A DNA stretch of 64,000 nt from Bacillota bacterium (lineage in GTDB: Bacteria > Bacillota > Clostridia > Christensenellales > Pumilibacteraceae). Below, one piece after another: positions 34,842 to 44,614 of this stretch (within the stretch, counting starts at the first letter, position 1; each line of letters begins with the position of its first letter). The notes beneath the pieces are model-generated. The model saw nothing but the letters and a program-made list of their open reading frames with translations. It searched no databases and was not told the origin of the DNA. A program made the position numbers and the translations under genes. The stretch lies in NCBI GenBank assembly GCA_009780325.1, contig WRAF01000003.1:1-64000 (forward strand), in the 5' to 3' direction.

Positions 34842-35552
34842 ATGAGAATAAATAAATATCTTGCCTCATGCGGAATATCATCTAGACGAAAGTCAGAAGA
34901 ACTGGTTGTATCCGGCAAAGTTAAAATCAATGGCAGAATTATCAAAGATTTAAGCTATTTGGTTAAAAAAACAGATTTGGTCACTGTAGACAATAAAAAA
35001 GTTTTTCTAAATGAAAAACACGTTTATCTTATGCTTAATAAACCAAAAGGTTTTGTGTCTACAACCAATGATGATTTAGGAAGAAAGACTGTTTTAGACC
35101 TTGCCCCAGCATTTAGGGATACAAGGCTTTTTCCTATTGGAAGGCTTGATTATGAAACAGAAGGATTGTTGTTATTGACTACTGATGGAGATTTAGCAAA
35201 TAAATTAATGCATCCTTCTCACCAAATTTCTAAAACCTATGTTGCTAAGATTGAAGGAGAGATAACCGAAGAAGAAATAAAAAAATTAGAGAGCGGAATA
35301 GTTATTGACGGAATAAAAACTAAAAAATCAAAGATTAGACTTGCTGGCTTTGATACAGAAAAAAAGATTTCTAGACTTGAAGTGATTATATCAGAAGGCA
35401 GAAACAGACAAGTAAGAAAAATGTTTGATGCACTAAACAAAGAGGTGATTTTTTTAAAAAGAACTGCTATTGGCAGTTTGCAGTTAGGTGGTGTAACTAG
35501 AGGAACATATAGAGAACTTAATGCAAAAGAGATAGCTTCCTTAAAAAAATAA
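34842..35552 (+). CDS. rluB: 23S rRNA pseudouridine synthase, RluB/RsuA family
   Basis: 236 residues. An N-terminal S4 domain (MRINKYLASCGISSRRKSEE) is followed by the RsuA/RluB catalytic domain, with the catalytic Asp in FPIGRLDYETEGLLLLTTDGDL and ISEGRNRQVRKMFD. It modifies 23S rRNA near helix 90 in known members. It sits 34 bases after dacF, in keeping with the Bacillota order dacF-rluB. Confidence 0.93.
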   Translation: MRINKYLASCGISSRRKSEELVVSGKVKINGRIIKDLSYLVKKTDLVTVDNKKVFLNEKHVYLMLNKPKGFVSTTNDDLGRKTVLDLAPAFRDTRLFPIGRLDYETEGLLLLTTDGDLANKLMHPSHQISKTYVAKIEGEITEEEIKKLESGIVIDGIKTKKSKIRLAGFDTEKKISRLEVIISEGRNRQVRKMFDALNKEVIFLKRTAIGSLQLGGVTRGTYRELNAKEIASLKK

Positions 35553-35606
35553 CATAAGTGTTATTTTGAGCAAATCAAAGTATTGTACTTTAACAATAAA
35601 AATTAC

Positions 35607-35635
35607 TTGCGATTTAATTTTCAACATGATATAAT
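35607..35635 (+). promoter_or_regulatory. Promoter of the surE-cmk-plsC operon, leaderless
   Basis: TTGCGA (35607-35612), a 17-base spacer and a perfect TATAAT (35630-35635). ATG 35643 follows after seven bases. No Shine-Dalgarno sequence is possible in so short a leader. Confidence 0.75.
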
Positions 35636-35642
35636 TTATTTT

Positions 35643-36383
35643 ATGAGGATATTAATCACAAATGATGATGGAATTGGTGCTCCTGGGATAAGGGCATTAG
35701 CAAATATTTTTAAAGATAGACATGATATAATTGTGGTTGCTCCTAGTGAAGAGCGTAGTGCAGCCTCACACGGAATAATCTCTATGAGGGGATTATCTTA
35801 TAAAAGAGAAATACAATATGATTATGAGGCTTATTCGGTTTCAGGTTTTCCTGCAGATTGTGTTAAACTTGCTATATTACATATAATGGAAGAAAAAAAG
35901 CCAGATTTAGTATTGTCTGGTATTAATAGAGGCAAAAATTTAGGGACAGACGTAATGTACAGCGGGACAGTTTCAGCAGCATTTGAAGCTATTTATATGG
36001 GGGTACCAGGGATTGCGATAAGCGCCTCATATAATTCTAATAATACCCAATATGAAGAAGTGGCAAAATTTATTTTAAATAATTTAACAAAATTTTTAAA
36101 ATTAAACTTGCCAAAAACCAATGTTCTTAACATTAACTATCCAACAAAAACAAAAATTATCGGGTCAAAAGTGGTTCAGCTAGGGCGGCATTTATATGGC
36201 GACAAATATTTTAAGCATGGTGAAGGGTATATATTAGATGGCAAATCTTTACCTCCAGAAAAACAAGATGTTGGACATGACTTATATTGGTACAATCAAG
36301 GCTATATTACTTTGACACCTATTCAAAATGATAGAAATGATTATAAAACATTAGAGAGGATTAAAAACGAATGGAAAGATTAA
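35643..36383 (+). CDS. surE: 5'-nucleotidase SurE
   Basis: 246 residues from ATG 35643, which gives the family-standard MRILITNDDGIGAPGIRAL start; a longer upstream frame would place the promoter inside the gene. The metal-binding acid pair is in NDDG, and SGINRGKNLGTDVMYSGTVSAA is the second hallmark. It dephosphorylates nucleoside monophosphates. It overlaps aroH by 13 bases and heads a five-gene operon. Confidence 0.95.
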   Translation: MRILITNDDGIGAPGIRALANIFKDRHDIIVVAPSEERSAASHGIISMRGLSYKREIQYDYEAYSVSGFPADCVKLAILHIMEEKKPDLVLSGINRGKNLGTDVMYSGTVSAAFEAIYMGVPGIAISASYNSNNTQYEEVAKFILNNLTKFLKLNLPKTNVLNINYPTKTKIIGSKVVQLGRHLYGDKYFKHGEGYILDGKSLPPEKQDVGHDLYWYNQGYITLTPIQNDRNDYKTLERIKNEWKD

Positions 36384-36721
36384 TAGCAATCAGAGGAGCG
36401 ACTACAATTGAAGTAGATACTAAAGAAGAGATTGAAAAATGCAGCATAGAGCTATTTAATGAAATTATATTAAAAAATAATATTGATGAAAATGATATTG
36501 TTTCCATACAAATAACTACTACTCAAGATATTGTTTCATATTATCCAGCTACTGCATTGAGATTAAATGGGTGTAAAGCACCATTATTTAGCAGCCTAGA
36601 GCCGCCTATTAAAGAAACAATGAATAAATGTATAAGATTTTTGATACTTTCTTATTCAGCGTTTAAAGCAAATCATATATATCTAAAAAATGCAATTAAT
36701 TTAAAAGGAGATACTAAATGA
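36371..36721 (+). CDS. aroH: Chorismate mutase, AroH type
   Basis: 116 residues of the monofunctional AroH trimer family: LIAIRGATTIEVDTKEEI at the N-terminus with the active-site Arg, then SIQITTTQDIVSYYPATALR and IRFLILSYS. It turns chorismate into prephenate for Phe and Tyr synthesis. Usual clostridial partners (aroA and others) are not adjacent. It overlaps cmk by four bases. Confidence 0.92.
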   Translation: MERLIAIRGATTIEVDTKEEIEKCSIELFNEIILKNNIDENDIVSIQITTTQDIVSYYPATALRLNGCKAPLFSSLEPPIKETMNKCIRFLILSYSAFKANHIYLKNAINLKGDTK

Positions 36722-37368
36722 AAATAGCAGTTGACGGGGCATCTGCAACAGGCAAAAGCACTGTGTGCGGGGTATTATCAAAAGAATTAAACATTTTACA
36801 TCTTGACACAGGTGCAATGTATAGAATTGCAGCATTAAAAGCTGATAGAATGGGGATAGAATTAAATTTTGATAATGTTGGAAAACTTTTAAAAGATTTG
36901 GATATTGATATTAAATATATTGATGGTACGCAAAAAGAATTTTTGGATGGAGCATGCGTGTCTAATGAGATTAGACAGCATCATATTTCTAAACTGGCAT
37001 CAGATATATCTGCATTTAGTCCTGTTAGGATTTTCATGATGGAATTACAAAGAAAAATTGCTTCTAAAATATCTTGCATTATGGATGGAAGAGATATAGG
37101 CACTTATGTTTTGCCAAATGCGGATTACAAATTTTTTTTGACAGCAGAACTAGATTGCAGAGCAAACAGAAGGTATAAAGAGCTTTTGTCAAGAGGGCAA
37201 GATGCTGATTTTGAAAAGGTTAGAGAAGATATAAAAGTGCGTGATTTTAATGATACAAACAGAGAAATTGCTCCATTAAAAAAAGCTGACAATGCAATTG
37301 AAATTGATTCAACAAGTTTAACTGTTGATCAAGTTGTTGCATTAATGCTTAAAGAGATTAAAAGATAA
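36718..37368 (+). CDS. cmk: Cytidylate kinase
   Basis: 216 residues. P-loop in VDGASATGKSTVCG, CMP-binding HLDTGAMYRIAALKA and DGRDIGTYVLPNADYKFFLT, and the Arg-rich RRYKELLSRGQ lid. It phosphorylates CMP and dCMP. The AAGGAG site is inside the end of aroH. Gene pair cmk-plsC is typical of Clostridia. Confidence 0.96.
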   Translation: MKIAVDGASATGKSTVCGVLSKELNILHLDTGAMYRIAALKADRMGIELNFDNVGKLLKDLDIDIKYIDGTQKEFLDGACVSNEIRQHHISKLASDISAFSPVRIFMMELQRKIASKISCIMDGRDIGTYVLPNADYKFFLTAELDCRANRRYKELLSRGQDADFEKVREDIKVRDFNDTNREIAPLKKADNAIEIDSTSLTVDQVVALMLKEIKR

Positions 37369-37370
37369 TC

Positions 37371-38051
37371 ATGAAAATATTTTTATTGAAAGTGTTTAGA
37401 ACAATAGTTGCTTTGATAATTTTTATCCCGTTTAGATTACTTTTTCCTGTTAAAGTTATCGGAAAAGGAAATCTGCCCAAAAGACAAAATTATCTAACTA
37501 TGTCAAATCATTTGCATTGGTTTGATATTTTATCGCTGTGGGTTTATCTTCCTAGGTTTAAATTCTTTCTTGCAAAAAAAGAATTAGGCGCTAAAAGATT
37601 TAATAGATTTATATTAAAATTGATGGGTGCAGTTTTTATTGATAGGCACAAACCAGATATCAAAGGAATAAAAAATGCCGTAGCCGCATTAAAAAAGGCT
37701 CCTATGACACTTTTTCCTGAAGGTACTAGAAATAAAGACGATAATTCTTTGCAGGCAGTTAAAGGCGGAGCTGCAATGATTGCGGCTAAGGCTGATGTCC
37801 CGTTAGTGTCACTTATTATAGACCACAAACAGCGCATTTTCAGAAAAAACTATTTTTATATTACACCTTATATCTATTTGCCATACACTAGCAAGGATAG
37901 ATTTGATTCAAACGCCTTAAGAGAGTGTACTGAGATTATTACTGAAGAAATGACTTATGCTAGAGAATTTATGGATATTATACAAGGTTTTAATAAAAAA
38001 GAGTTTAAACAATTAAAAAAAGAAGAAAAAGCAGCAAGGAAGATAAAATGA
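37371..38051 (+). CDS. plsC: 1-acyl-sn-glycerol-3-phosphate acyltransferase
   Basis: 226 residues. An N-terminal hydrophobic segment anchors it, then the HX4D motif (SNHLHWFDIL) and FPEGTRNK, the two catalytic and phosphate-binding blocks of PlsC enzymes. It makes phosphatidic acid, the substrate for CdsA encoded near 9.6 kb. The C-terminus is very basic. It overlaps the next gene by four bases. Confidence 0.94.
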   Translation: MKIFLLKVFRTIVALIIFIPFRLLFPVKVIGKGNLPKRQNYLTMSNHLHWFDILSLWVYLPRFKFFLAKKELGAKRFNRFILKLMGAVFIDRHKPDIKGIKNAVAALKKAPMTLFPEGTRNKDDNSLQAVKGGAAMIAAKADVPLVSLIIDHKQRIFRKNYFYITPYIYLPYTSKDRFDSNALRECTEIITEEMTYAREFMDIIQGFNKKEFKQLKKEEKAARKIK

Positions 38052-38917
38052 ATAAAGAACAAAATTTTAGGATAGGACCAAGCGGAAATAGTTTATCTTT
38101 TTATGCTGCCGGATATAAAAATACTTTTCAAGCACCTAAATATTTAGCGAATTTTGGGCTTAATGCTTATGAGTATTCTTTTGGGCGCGGAATCAATATG
38201 ACAGATGAAATGGCTGCAAAAATTAGGATATCTTTTAATGAGGCAGATATTCAGTTATCAGTGCATGCACCCTATTATACTAATTTTGCAAGTAAAGATG
38301 CTGAAAAAATTGAAAAAACCTTTGGTTATGTGCTAGAAAGCATTAGGATTGCTAATAAGATGGGTGCAAAAAGAATAGTGATTCATCCAGGGTCACTAAC
38401 CAAGCAAGATAGAAAAGCAGCATTTGATAATGCAGTTAAAAATTTTGAAAGCTTAATGGAGTTTTTAGATGATAAGTTAGAAAAAGAAATTGATTATTTA
38501 TTATGCATAGAAACTTTAGGAAAACAAGGACAAATTGGTACACTTGATGAAGTATTAGCAATGGTCAAACCATATGAAAAGGCTACTGTATGCATTGATT
38601 TTGGTCATGTAAATTCTATTACTCAAGGAAGTTTAAAAACAGCAAATGACTATGAGAAATTGATTTTAAAGACTTTTGAGGAACTTGGTGAAGGGCGGGC
38701 AAAAAGTATTCATATGCATTTTTCTAAAATAATGTATGGTGAAAGCGGAGAAATTAGACACCTTACTTTTGAGGATACTGAATATGGACCTGAATTTGAA
38801 CCGCTAGCAGAAGTAATCCATAAATATAAAATGAACCCTGTCATAATATGTGAATCTAAAGGAACCATGGCAGAAGATGCTAAAATTATAAAAGAGTTGT
38901 TGCAAAAAAATGACTAA
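38048..38917 (+). CDS. Endonuclease IV-like TIM-barrel protein
   Basis: 289 residues of the AP-endonuclease-2 family. Zinc-site segments are visible: LSVHAPYYTNFASKD, RIVIHPGS, CIETLGKQGQIGTLDEV, CIDFGHVNS and HMHFSK. It would incise DNA at abasic sites. The residues are those of the more distant clostridial branch of Nfo rather than the E. coli-like one, so a repair role is likely but not certain. Last gene of the surE operon. Confidence 0.85.
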   Translation: MNKEQNFRIGPSGNSLSFYAAGYKNTFQAPKYLANFGLNAYEYSFGRGINMTDEMAAKIRISFNEADIQLSVHAPYYTNFASKDAEKIEKTFGYVLESIRIANKMGAKRIVIHPGSLTKQDRKAAFDNAVKNFESLMEFLDDKLEKEIDYLLCIETLGKQGQIGTLDEVLAMVKPYEKATVCIDFGHVNSITQGSLKTANDYEKLILKTFEELGEGRAKSIHMHFSKIMYGESGEIRHLTFEDTEYGPEFEPLAEVIHKYKMNPVIICESKGTMAEDAKIIKELLQKND

Positions 38918-38975
38918 ACACTCGCCATTTATTTTGTTTGCGTAATATAATTATCTATACAGGAGGAACACAGAT

Positions 38976-40766
38976 ATGACAAGAAACAAAGTTTTTGCTC
39001 TTATAATCGCAACTTTATTTATCATGGTCTTATTAATAGGCTGTCTTTTTCCTAATGATAATTCAAAAAATTATGAAAATAATAAAGAGTATGAAAAAGA
39101 TTGCAACAATTATATTGAAAAATGTAGATGTGAGTATGATCAAACTAATGATGATATTGTATATGAAGAAAATGAAGATAATAATGACGATGATTATGAA
39201 AAATATAATCCTCAGCCCATGATAAGGACAATTTTTGATCAACCTTATATTGCACGCCACAACAATATTGTACAAGACGGAGTGTTTTATGAATTGCCTG
39301 TCCTAAGATCGGGCAGATCAAATAGACCAGCTTTAGATAGATACAGACAACCGCTTCCGCAATTTAGCCGCAGTCCGCATGATTTATACAACATGCCACC
39401 TGTTTCAAAAATAGACTGCTATGATGATTTAAATCAAATGCGACTAGGCAGAGCAGACAATAATCATGCAATTGCGCATGCATACACTCGTGAGTTTTTT
39501 GAAAATTATGCGCTTTTATTTGTGAATGTACGTACAGGATCTAGTGTGCGCAATTTTATAGAAGTTGAAACATTAGTGACTTGCTCTTTATATTTGCATC
39601 CTGTCGTGTCTTTAAATTGGTCTCCTCCAAACCATGGAAACTGGGATCATGCCATGGAAACAATTGTATCAGTTGTATTTTTGTTAGAGATACCAAACGT
39701 ACTTTTATATTATTATGATTTTGGCACAATATTTTGGACAGAAGGCAGCAATAGAAGTACGCAAATCTCAAATGAACAAATTGTTTCTTTAACAAATACT
39801 CAAAAAAAATATTGTTATCTTGAGTTTGGTTTAGAATATGGCAAACCAGACTGTATTTTAGTACAGCATGACTACGTTTTGCAATTTCATAATGACAGAT
39901 ATAGGTTTGTAGGTTTTAGTCCTAATGCATTCAATCTAAGTAGTTTATACAATATCTATGTTAGACATGAAAACAGTCAAGATTTTGTGTATGCTGATTA
40001 TAGTTTTGTGCGTACTGATCTAAACTCTACTAGTTGGTCAACAAGTTTTTTTAATCTTAATTTAAAACCAGGATTAAACACAATTAAAATCATCAGCAGA
40101 GTTACTTATTTTAAAGACGGCTTTGACATACGCACATATGGTTATGCAGAAATTTTTCTTAACCATGAAATAATAAATAGTCCATATTTATTTAATATTG
40201 AAAATGTGTCAACTGGTCCATTTTTAAGTTGGAACGGTCATCACAATTACCAAGTATTTATAAGGCAAGCAGGCAGCGATCAATACACAAGGCGGTCTAC
40301 TGGCATAGCAGGCACATTATACTCTGGTCGAAATATAAGCCGAGGCATTTCATTAAGACATCTAGGTTTAGTTGTCGGAACAAATACAATATTAATATCA
40401 AGATATGGGTACAATGACGGAGTTGTCACAAAATATGAAACAAGATGGCCAGCAGAAATTGATAGTGTATCCACAAATTATGAGTTTATATTATCTAGCG
40501 ATGCAAGATATATTTTATGGGACGGAGCGGGTTCTTATCGTGTGTGGTTAAGGAGTCCTAACTCTGATAATTTCATACTTGTACACTCTCTATTTAGACC
40601 TACATTTAACTTAGAGAGACTTAATTTAAGTCCAGGATTGCATCAAATTAGAGTTGAATCTTTAATAAACACTTGTGCAAATGGTAGATTGGTCATAACT
40701 TATGCAGTGTTTAGTTTTTGTGGGTGTGATATTCGGCAATTATATTGCGTTTGCTGTTTATTATAA
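38976..40766 (+). CDS. Large lipoprotein with acidic linker and Cys-rich C-terminus
   Basis: 596 residues. A lipoprotein signal ends LLIGC with C23. Residues 30-75 are a highly acidic, Asn-rich linker. The rest is a beta-rich region with recurring segments of the form SPYLFNIENVSTGPFLSWNG, HNYQVFIRQAG and TNYEFILSSDARYILWDGAG, YRVWLRSPN, suggesting three to four related Ig-like or fibronectin-like domains. The final 16 residues have five cysteines (FCGCDIRQLYCVCCLL), unusual for a secreted protein. An AGGAGG site precedes the ATG. Family not recognised. Confidence 0.65.
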   Translation: MTRNKVFALIIATLFIMVLLIGCLFPNDNSKNYENNKEYEKDCNNYIEKCRCEYDQTNDDIVYEENEDNNDDDYEKYNPQPMIRTIFDQPYIARHNNIVQDGVFYELPVLRSGRSNRPALDRYRQPLPQFSRSPHDLYNMPPVSKIDCYDDLNQMRLGRADNNHAIAHAYTREFFENYALLFVNVRTGSSVRNFIEVETLVTCSLYLHPVVSLNWSPPNHGNWDHAMETIVSVVFLLEIPNVLLYYYDFGTIFWTEGSNRSTQISNEQIVSLTNTQKKYCYLEFGLEYGKPDCILVQHDYVLQFHNDRYRFVGFSPNAFNLSSLYNIYVRHENSQDFVYADYSFVRTDLNSTSWSTSFFNLNLKPGLNTIKIISRVTYFKDGFDIRTYGYAEIFLNHEIINSPYLFNIENVSTGPFLSWNGHHNYQVFIRQAGSDQYTRRSTGIAGTLYSGRNISRGISLRHLGLVVGTNTILISRYGYNDGVVTKYETRWPAEIDSVSTNYEFILSSDARYILWDGAGSYRVWLRSPNSDNFILVHSLFRPTFNLERLNLSPGLHQIRVESLINTCANGRLVITYAVFSFCGCDIRQLYCVCCLL

Positions 40767-40910
40767 AGCATCGTATATGTGCGCATAAAAAACAAGCTAT
40801 CAATCTGCTGTTTAAAAATATAGTTTTATTTTTATGCAAAACCACCAAAACTGCCTTGATTTTATAATTTAGATATATTATAATAATAAAAATTAGGAGA
40901 ATATTTTATT

Positions 40911-41948
40911 ATGTTTAAAAATGTGGATGCTTATCTGTTGTTTAATCCTTCAAATCGCTTTTATTTTACTAAATTTGATGCATCTAATGGGTGTGTCATT
41001 TTGACCAAAAAAGAAAAGATTTTTTTAACAGATTTTAGATATATTGATGCGGCTAAAAAGGCAATGCCTGATTGGAATATTATTCAAATCGGCGGCAATT
41101 ATTTAGGGATTATAGTTGAAGAGCTAAAAAGATTAGGGGCAAAGAATATTGGAATAGAAGAAAATACTTTATCTATAGATATGTTTAATAAGATTGAAAC
41201 AGCAATTAAAGACGGCGGCACAAAAATGAAATTAGTGCATAGTTTTGTAGATATTGCGGCGGTGAGAGCAATTAAGACTGAAGAAGAAATCGGCAAAATG
41301 GCAGCAGCGCAAATCATTGCTCAAAAGGCATATTCTAAAGTTACGTCCAATATTAAAGTAGGTATGAGTGAAAGAGAGATAGCTGCAGAACTTTTGTATG
41401 AGATGCAATTACTTGGAGCAAGTGGTGCATCATTTGATATCATTGTGGCATTTGGTGAGAATTCGGCATTGCCGCATCATAAAACTGGGGATAGACGCTT
41501 AGAAAAAAATGATATTATTTTGATTGACATGGGAGCAAAACTAAACGGATATTGCAGCGACATGACAAGGACTTTCTCTATTGGTGATGTTTCAGCCAAA
41601 TTAAAAGAAATTCATGCACTTGTATTAGATGCTCAAAATATGTGTTTGAAAAATATTAGAGCAGGCATGACAGGACATGAGGCAGATATTATTGCTAGGG
41701 AGTATTTTAAGGCAAACGGATATGAGAAAGAGTTTGGGCATTCTTTAGGGCATGGCATCGGTATAGATGTACATGAAAGCACCAGAGTGGCTGCGACAGC
41801 TCAAGATATTTTAAAACCTAATATGGTTATTACTGTTGAACCAGGACTTTATATTGACGGAATCGGAGGAGTGCGAATTGAGGATATGATTGTTGTTCAA
41901 GAAGATGGGCAAGCACTTAATTTAACTAACATGGATAAAAATTTATAG
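40911..41948 (+). CDS. pepQ: Xaa-Pro peptidase (M24 family)
   Basis: 345 residues with an N-terminal creatinase-like domain and the pita-bread catalytic domain. Metal ligands are in IDMGAKLNGYCSDMTRTF, FGHSLGHGIGIDVHE and ITVEPGLYIDGIGGVRIEDM. It removes amino acids in front of proline. The pair pepQ-efp is conserved in Bacillota. AGGAGA precedes the ATG. Confidence 0.94.
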   Translation: MFKNVDAYLLFNPSNRFYFTKFDASNGCVILTKKEKIFLTDFRYIDAAKKAMPDWNIIQIGGNYLGIIVEELKRLGAKNIGIEENTLSIDMFNKIETAIKDGGTKMKLVHSFVDIAAVRAIKTEEEIGKMAAAQIIAQKAYSKVTSNIKVGMSEREIAAELLYEMQLLGASGASFDIIVAFGENSALPHHKTGDRRLEKNDIILIDMGAKLNGYCSDMTRTFSIGDVSAKLKEIHALVLDAQNMCLKNIRAGMTGHEADIIAREYFKANGYEKEFGHSLGHGIGIDVHESTRVAATAQDILKPNMVITVEPGLYIDGIGGVRIEDMIVVQEDGQALNLTNMDKNL

Positions 41949-42034
41949 CAGGCAATTAATAGTAGAATCAATTTAAAAAATCAAATTTTTGAATTATCTT
42001 TTTAGAAAAAAAGATAAAAAAGGAGAATTAAATA

Positions 42035-42595
42035 ATGATAGCAGCAGGAGATTTTAGAAAAGGAATGACAATTGAAATTGACGGCAAAGTTTATATTGTT
42101 ATAGACTTTTTGCATGTCAAACCAGGAAAAGGGGCAGCATTCGTTAGAGTCAAAATGAAAAATGTAATCACGGGTCAAGTGATGGAGCAAACATTTAATC
42201 CTGGAGATAAATACCCTCAAGCACATATTGAACGCAAAGATATGCAATATTCATACAATGCGGATGGATTATATTATTTTATGGACTTAGAGTCGTATGA
42301 TATGATTCCATTAGGGCATGATTTATGTGAGGATGCATTAAAATATGTCAAAGAAGAAATGACGGTGCAAGTAGCTTTTTATAAAGGCAATGCTTTTAGC
42401 GTAGATGCACCAAACTTTGTTGAGTTAGAAATTGCTTTTACTGAGCCTGGTTTACAAGGAGATACATCTAGAGCAGGTACAAAACCAGCTACATTAGAGA
42501 CAGGCACAGCTATTCAAATCCCGCTTTTTGTCAATCAAGGCGAAAAAATTAGGGTAGATACTAGAAATGGCACATATATGGAAAGAGTGAAGTAG
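42035..42595 (+). CDS. efp: Elongation factor P
   Basis: 186 residues of three beta-barrel domains. The tip loop [15 protein letters not shown] carries the residue that is modified in many bacteria, and the C-terminal signature [12 protein letters not shown] is intact. It relieves ribosome stalling at polyproline. AAGGAG is well placed before ATG. Confidence 0.96.
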   Translation: MIAAGDFRKGMTIEIDGKVYIVIDFLHVKPGKGAAFVRVKMKNVITGQVMEQTFNPGDKYPQAHIERKDMQYSYNADGLYYFMDLESYDMIPLGHDLCEDALKYVKEEMTVQVAFYKGNAFSVDAPNFVELEIAFTEPGLQGDTSRAGTKPATLETGTAIQIPLFVNQGEKIRVDTRNGTYMERVK

Positions 42596-42867
42596 GCTTT
42601 TTTTATAAATTAATATAATAGTATTGTAGTTGCATTATATTAAAATAATTTAAGGAATTAAGAAAAGCTTATGATAAATATAAATGCTTTTAGTTAAGTG
42701 ATTTTGATTCACAATATATAAGGACTGAATAAGAATTAAACGCTATTTATCATAAGAAATTGATATAGACGATATGTGGCTGCATGGAGCATAATCATAG
42801 ATTTGCCTAATGCATTTGAACCTAGTAGTAAATTTAGAGTACAAATTATATAAAATGAATTTATTAT
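42596..42867. other. Intergenic stretch without a recognisable gene
   Basis: About 270 AT-rich bases between efp and the terminator at 42868. Short open frames have many stops and no ribosome-binding sites. It may be the remains of a decayed gene, and the terminator downstream may belong to that. I see no RNA gene. Confidence 0.5.
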
Positions 42868-42898
42868 AAAAACTGTCTTAATCTAAGACAGTTTTTTT
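42868..42898 (+). terminator. Terminator before spoIIIAA
   Basis: A perfect 13-bp stem (42868-42880 with 42884-42896) with a 3-nt loop ends in a run of T. It insulates the spoIIIA promoter that starts at 42899. Confidence 0.9.
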
Positions 42899-42928
42899 GT
42901 CATTTTTAATAATATTTGATAATACAAT
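42899..42928 (+). promoter_or_regulatory. Predicted sigma-E promoter of the spoIIIA operon
   Basis: GTCATTTT (42899-42906) resembles the sigma-E -35 box GTCATATT, and AATACAAT (42921-42928) resembles the -10 box CATACAAT, with 14 bases between. ATG 42934 is five bases on, so the mRNA should be leaderless. Sigma-E control of spoIIIA is known in Bacillus. Confidence 0.6.
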
Positions 42929-42933
42929 AATGT

Positions 42934-43857
42934 ATGAGTATAGCGGCAAAAATTAATATTTTGGACAAGCTTAAGTTTTTACCGTCTGTGCTGCTTTTGG
43001 CATTGCAAAAGTTAGATATTGCACATCTTCAAGAAATAAGGATAAGAGGGAATAAGCCAGTTAGAGTGCTATATCAAAATAATTTTATAGTATTATTAAC
43101 TCCTTGTAAAACTCAAAAAATTATTATAACTAGTGAACAAATCGCACAAATAGTATTACGAGCAGCTGAATTTTCTATTTATGCTTTTAATAATCAACTA
43201 TCTTGTGGATATATTACTATTCAGGGCGGAATAAGAATTGGTGTGGCAGGTGAATTAGTTTATGAAGGACATATAGTCAAAACTCAAAAAAATTTTACTT
43301 CATTAGTCATTAGAATTCCACATGAAATTTATGGATGTGCTAATCGTGCTTATAAATGTATCCAAAACTCAAAAAATAAAAATACTCTTATCATTTCACC
43401 CCCAGGGGCAGGCAAGACTACACTTTTAAGAGATTTAACAAGACAAATATCTAATGCTGGAAATAATATACTGTTAGTCGACGAAAGAAATGAAATTGCT
43501 GCTTGTTTAGACGGAATAGCAAGACTGGATATAGGCGACAATACAGACATCATAAACAATGCTCAAAAAGATTATGCGTTTTCATTTGGAATACGCTCTT
43601 TGAGACCTGACTATATCATTACAGATGAATTAGCTAATGAGCAAGATATAAAAACAGCAATTTATGTATCAAAATGCGGAGTAAAAATAATCGCTAGTGT
43701 TCATGCAGATAGTATTTTTGACTTAAAAAATAGAGAAGAGTTTAATGGGATTCTAGAGCAAAAGATTTTTGGACGATACATAATTTTATCTAGCAAAAAT
43801 GGAGCAGGAACATTTGAGGCGATTTTGGACGAAGATTTAAGAGGAATAACTATATGA
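42934..43857 (+). CDS. spoIIIAA: Stage III sporulation protein AA (ATPase)
   Basis: 307 residues. Secretion-type ATPase with Walker A ISPPGAGKTTLLRDL and Walker B-like LLVDERNEIAAC. It powers or gates the SpoIIIA-SpoIIQ channel between mother cell and forespore. It has no Shine-Dalgarno sequence and starts beside a sigma-E-like promoter. It overlaps spoIIIAB by four bases. Confidence 0.95.
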   Translation: MSIAAKINILDKLKFLPSVLLLALQKLDIAHLQEIRIRGNKPVRVLYQNNFIVLLTPCKTQKIIITSEQIAQIVLRAAEFSIYAFNNQLSCGYITIQGGIRIGVAGELVYEGHIVKTQKNFTSLVIRIPHEIYGCANRAYKCIQNSKNKNTLIISPPGAGKTTLLRDLTRQISNAGNNILLVDERNEIAACLDGIARLDIGDNTDIINNAQKDYAFSFGIRSLRPDYIITDELANEQDIKTAIYVSKCGVKIIASVHADSIFDLKNREEFNGILEQKIFGRYIILSSKNGAGTFEAILDEDLRGITI

Positions 43858-44333
43858 CTACAAGGCTATTTATGGTTTTTTTATCTTGTATTGGCGGTCT
43901 TATGATGGGACTATTTTTATCAAATAAAACAAAAAATCGAGAAAAATATTTTGCTGATTTATTAAACTTAGTGGATAGACTTATTAGTGATATTAGCTAT
44001 TTGCAAGATCCAGCAATTAAAATTATATCTTCTTTTGAAACAAAAAGCATACATTTCAAGAAAAATATTGACGAATATTTAGAATTTACCAATGGAGGAA
44101 AATTTAATTTTTCTAATACCATTCTTAATAAAAGGGAAGCTGGAATTATAAATGATTTTTTTAATAGGCTTGGAACATTAGATTATGAAACTCAAATAAA
44201 TGAATTAAATTCAAAAAAAATGCTATTTATACAGATGTATGACGGAGCCAATAAGAAAAATAAAAATTTTGGAAAAGCCTTTATAAAATTAGGTTTTTTG
44301 GGTGGATTATTAGTGGGAATTATGATTTTATAA
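43854..44333 (+). CDS. spoIIIAB: Stage III sporulation protein AB
   Basis: 159 residues. It has an N-terminal hydrophobic helix, a helical central part and a hydrophobic C-terminal helix (LGFLGGLLVGIMIL), as in SpoIIIAB, which resembles type II secretion protein GspF. Identification leans on its place in the operon. Confidence 0.85.
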   Translation: MTTRLFMVFLSCIGGLMMGLFLSNKTKNREKYFADLLNLVDRLISDISYLQDPAIKIISSFETKSIHFKKNIDEYLEFTNGGKFNFSNTILNKREAGIINDFFNRLGTLDYETQINELNSKKMLFIQMYDGANKKNKNFGKAFIKLGFLGGLLVGIMIL

Positions 44334-44411
44334 AATCATATTAAATCAATAATTACTAACAGAAAATATTGTGAGCCTTTAAGCTTTCGGCTTAATAATG
44401 AAGGAGGATTA

Positions 44412-44609
44412 ATGGATATTTCATTAATATTTAGGATAGCTGCTGTCGGATTGATTACCGCAATTGTAAATCAAATCCTAAAAAAAGTTGATAAAGATGA
44501 GATTGCTACTGTTACTACATTAGCTGGCTTAGTAATAGTTTTATTGATGGTTATAGATATGCTTGCAAGTTTATTTGAATCGCTGCAAAGAGTCTTTGGA
44601 CTATTTTAA
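44412..44609 (+). CDS. spoIIIAC: Stage III sporulation protein AC
   Basis: 65 residues with two membrane helices separated by KKVDKDEIATVTTLAG, the conserved SpoIIIAC loop. AAGGAGG precedes the ATG. Membrane part of the feeding-tube complex. Confidence 0.9.
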   Translation: MDISLIFRIAAVGLITAIVNQILKKVDKDEIATVTTLAGLVIVLLMVIDMLASLFESLQRVFGLF

Positions 44610-44614
44610 CTTAT

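Noticed and set aside
42596-42867. Small gene or RNA between efp and spoIIIAA
   Set aside because: Stops in all frames, no ribosome-binding site, and no recognisable RNA fold apart from the terminator.
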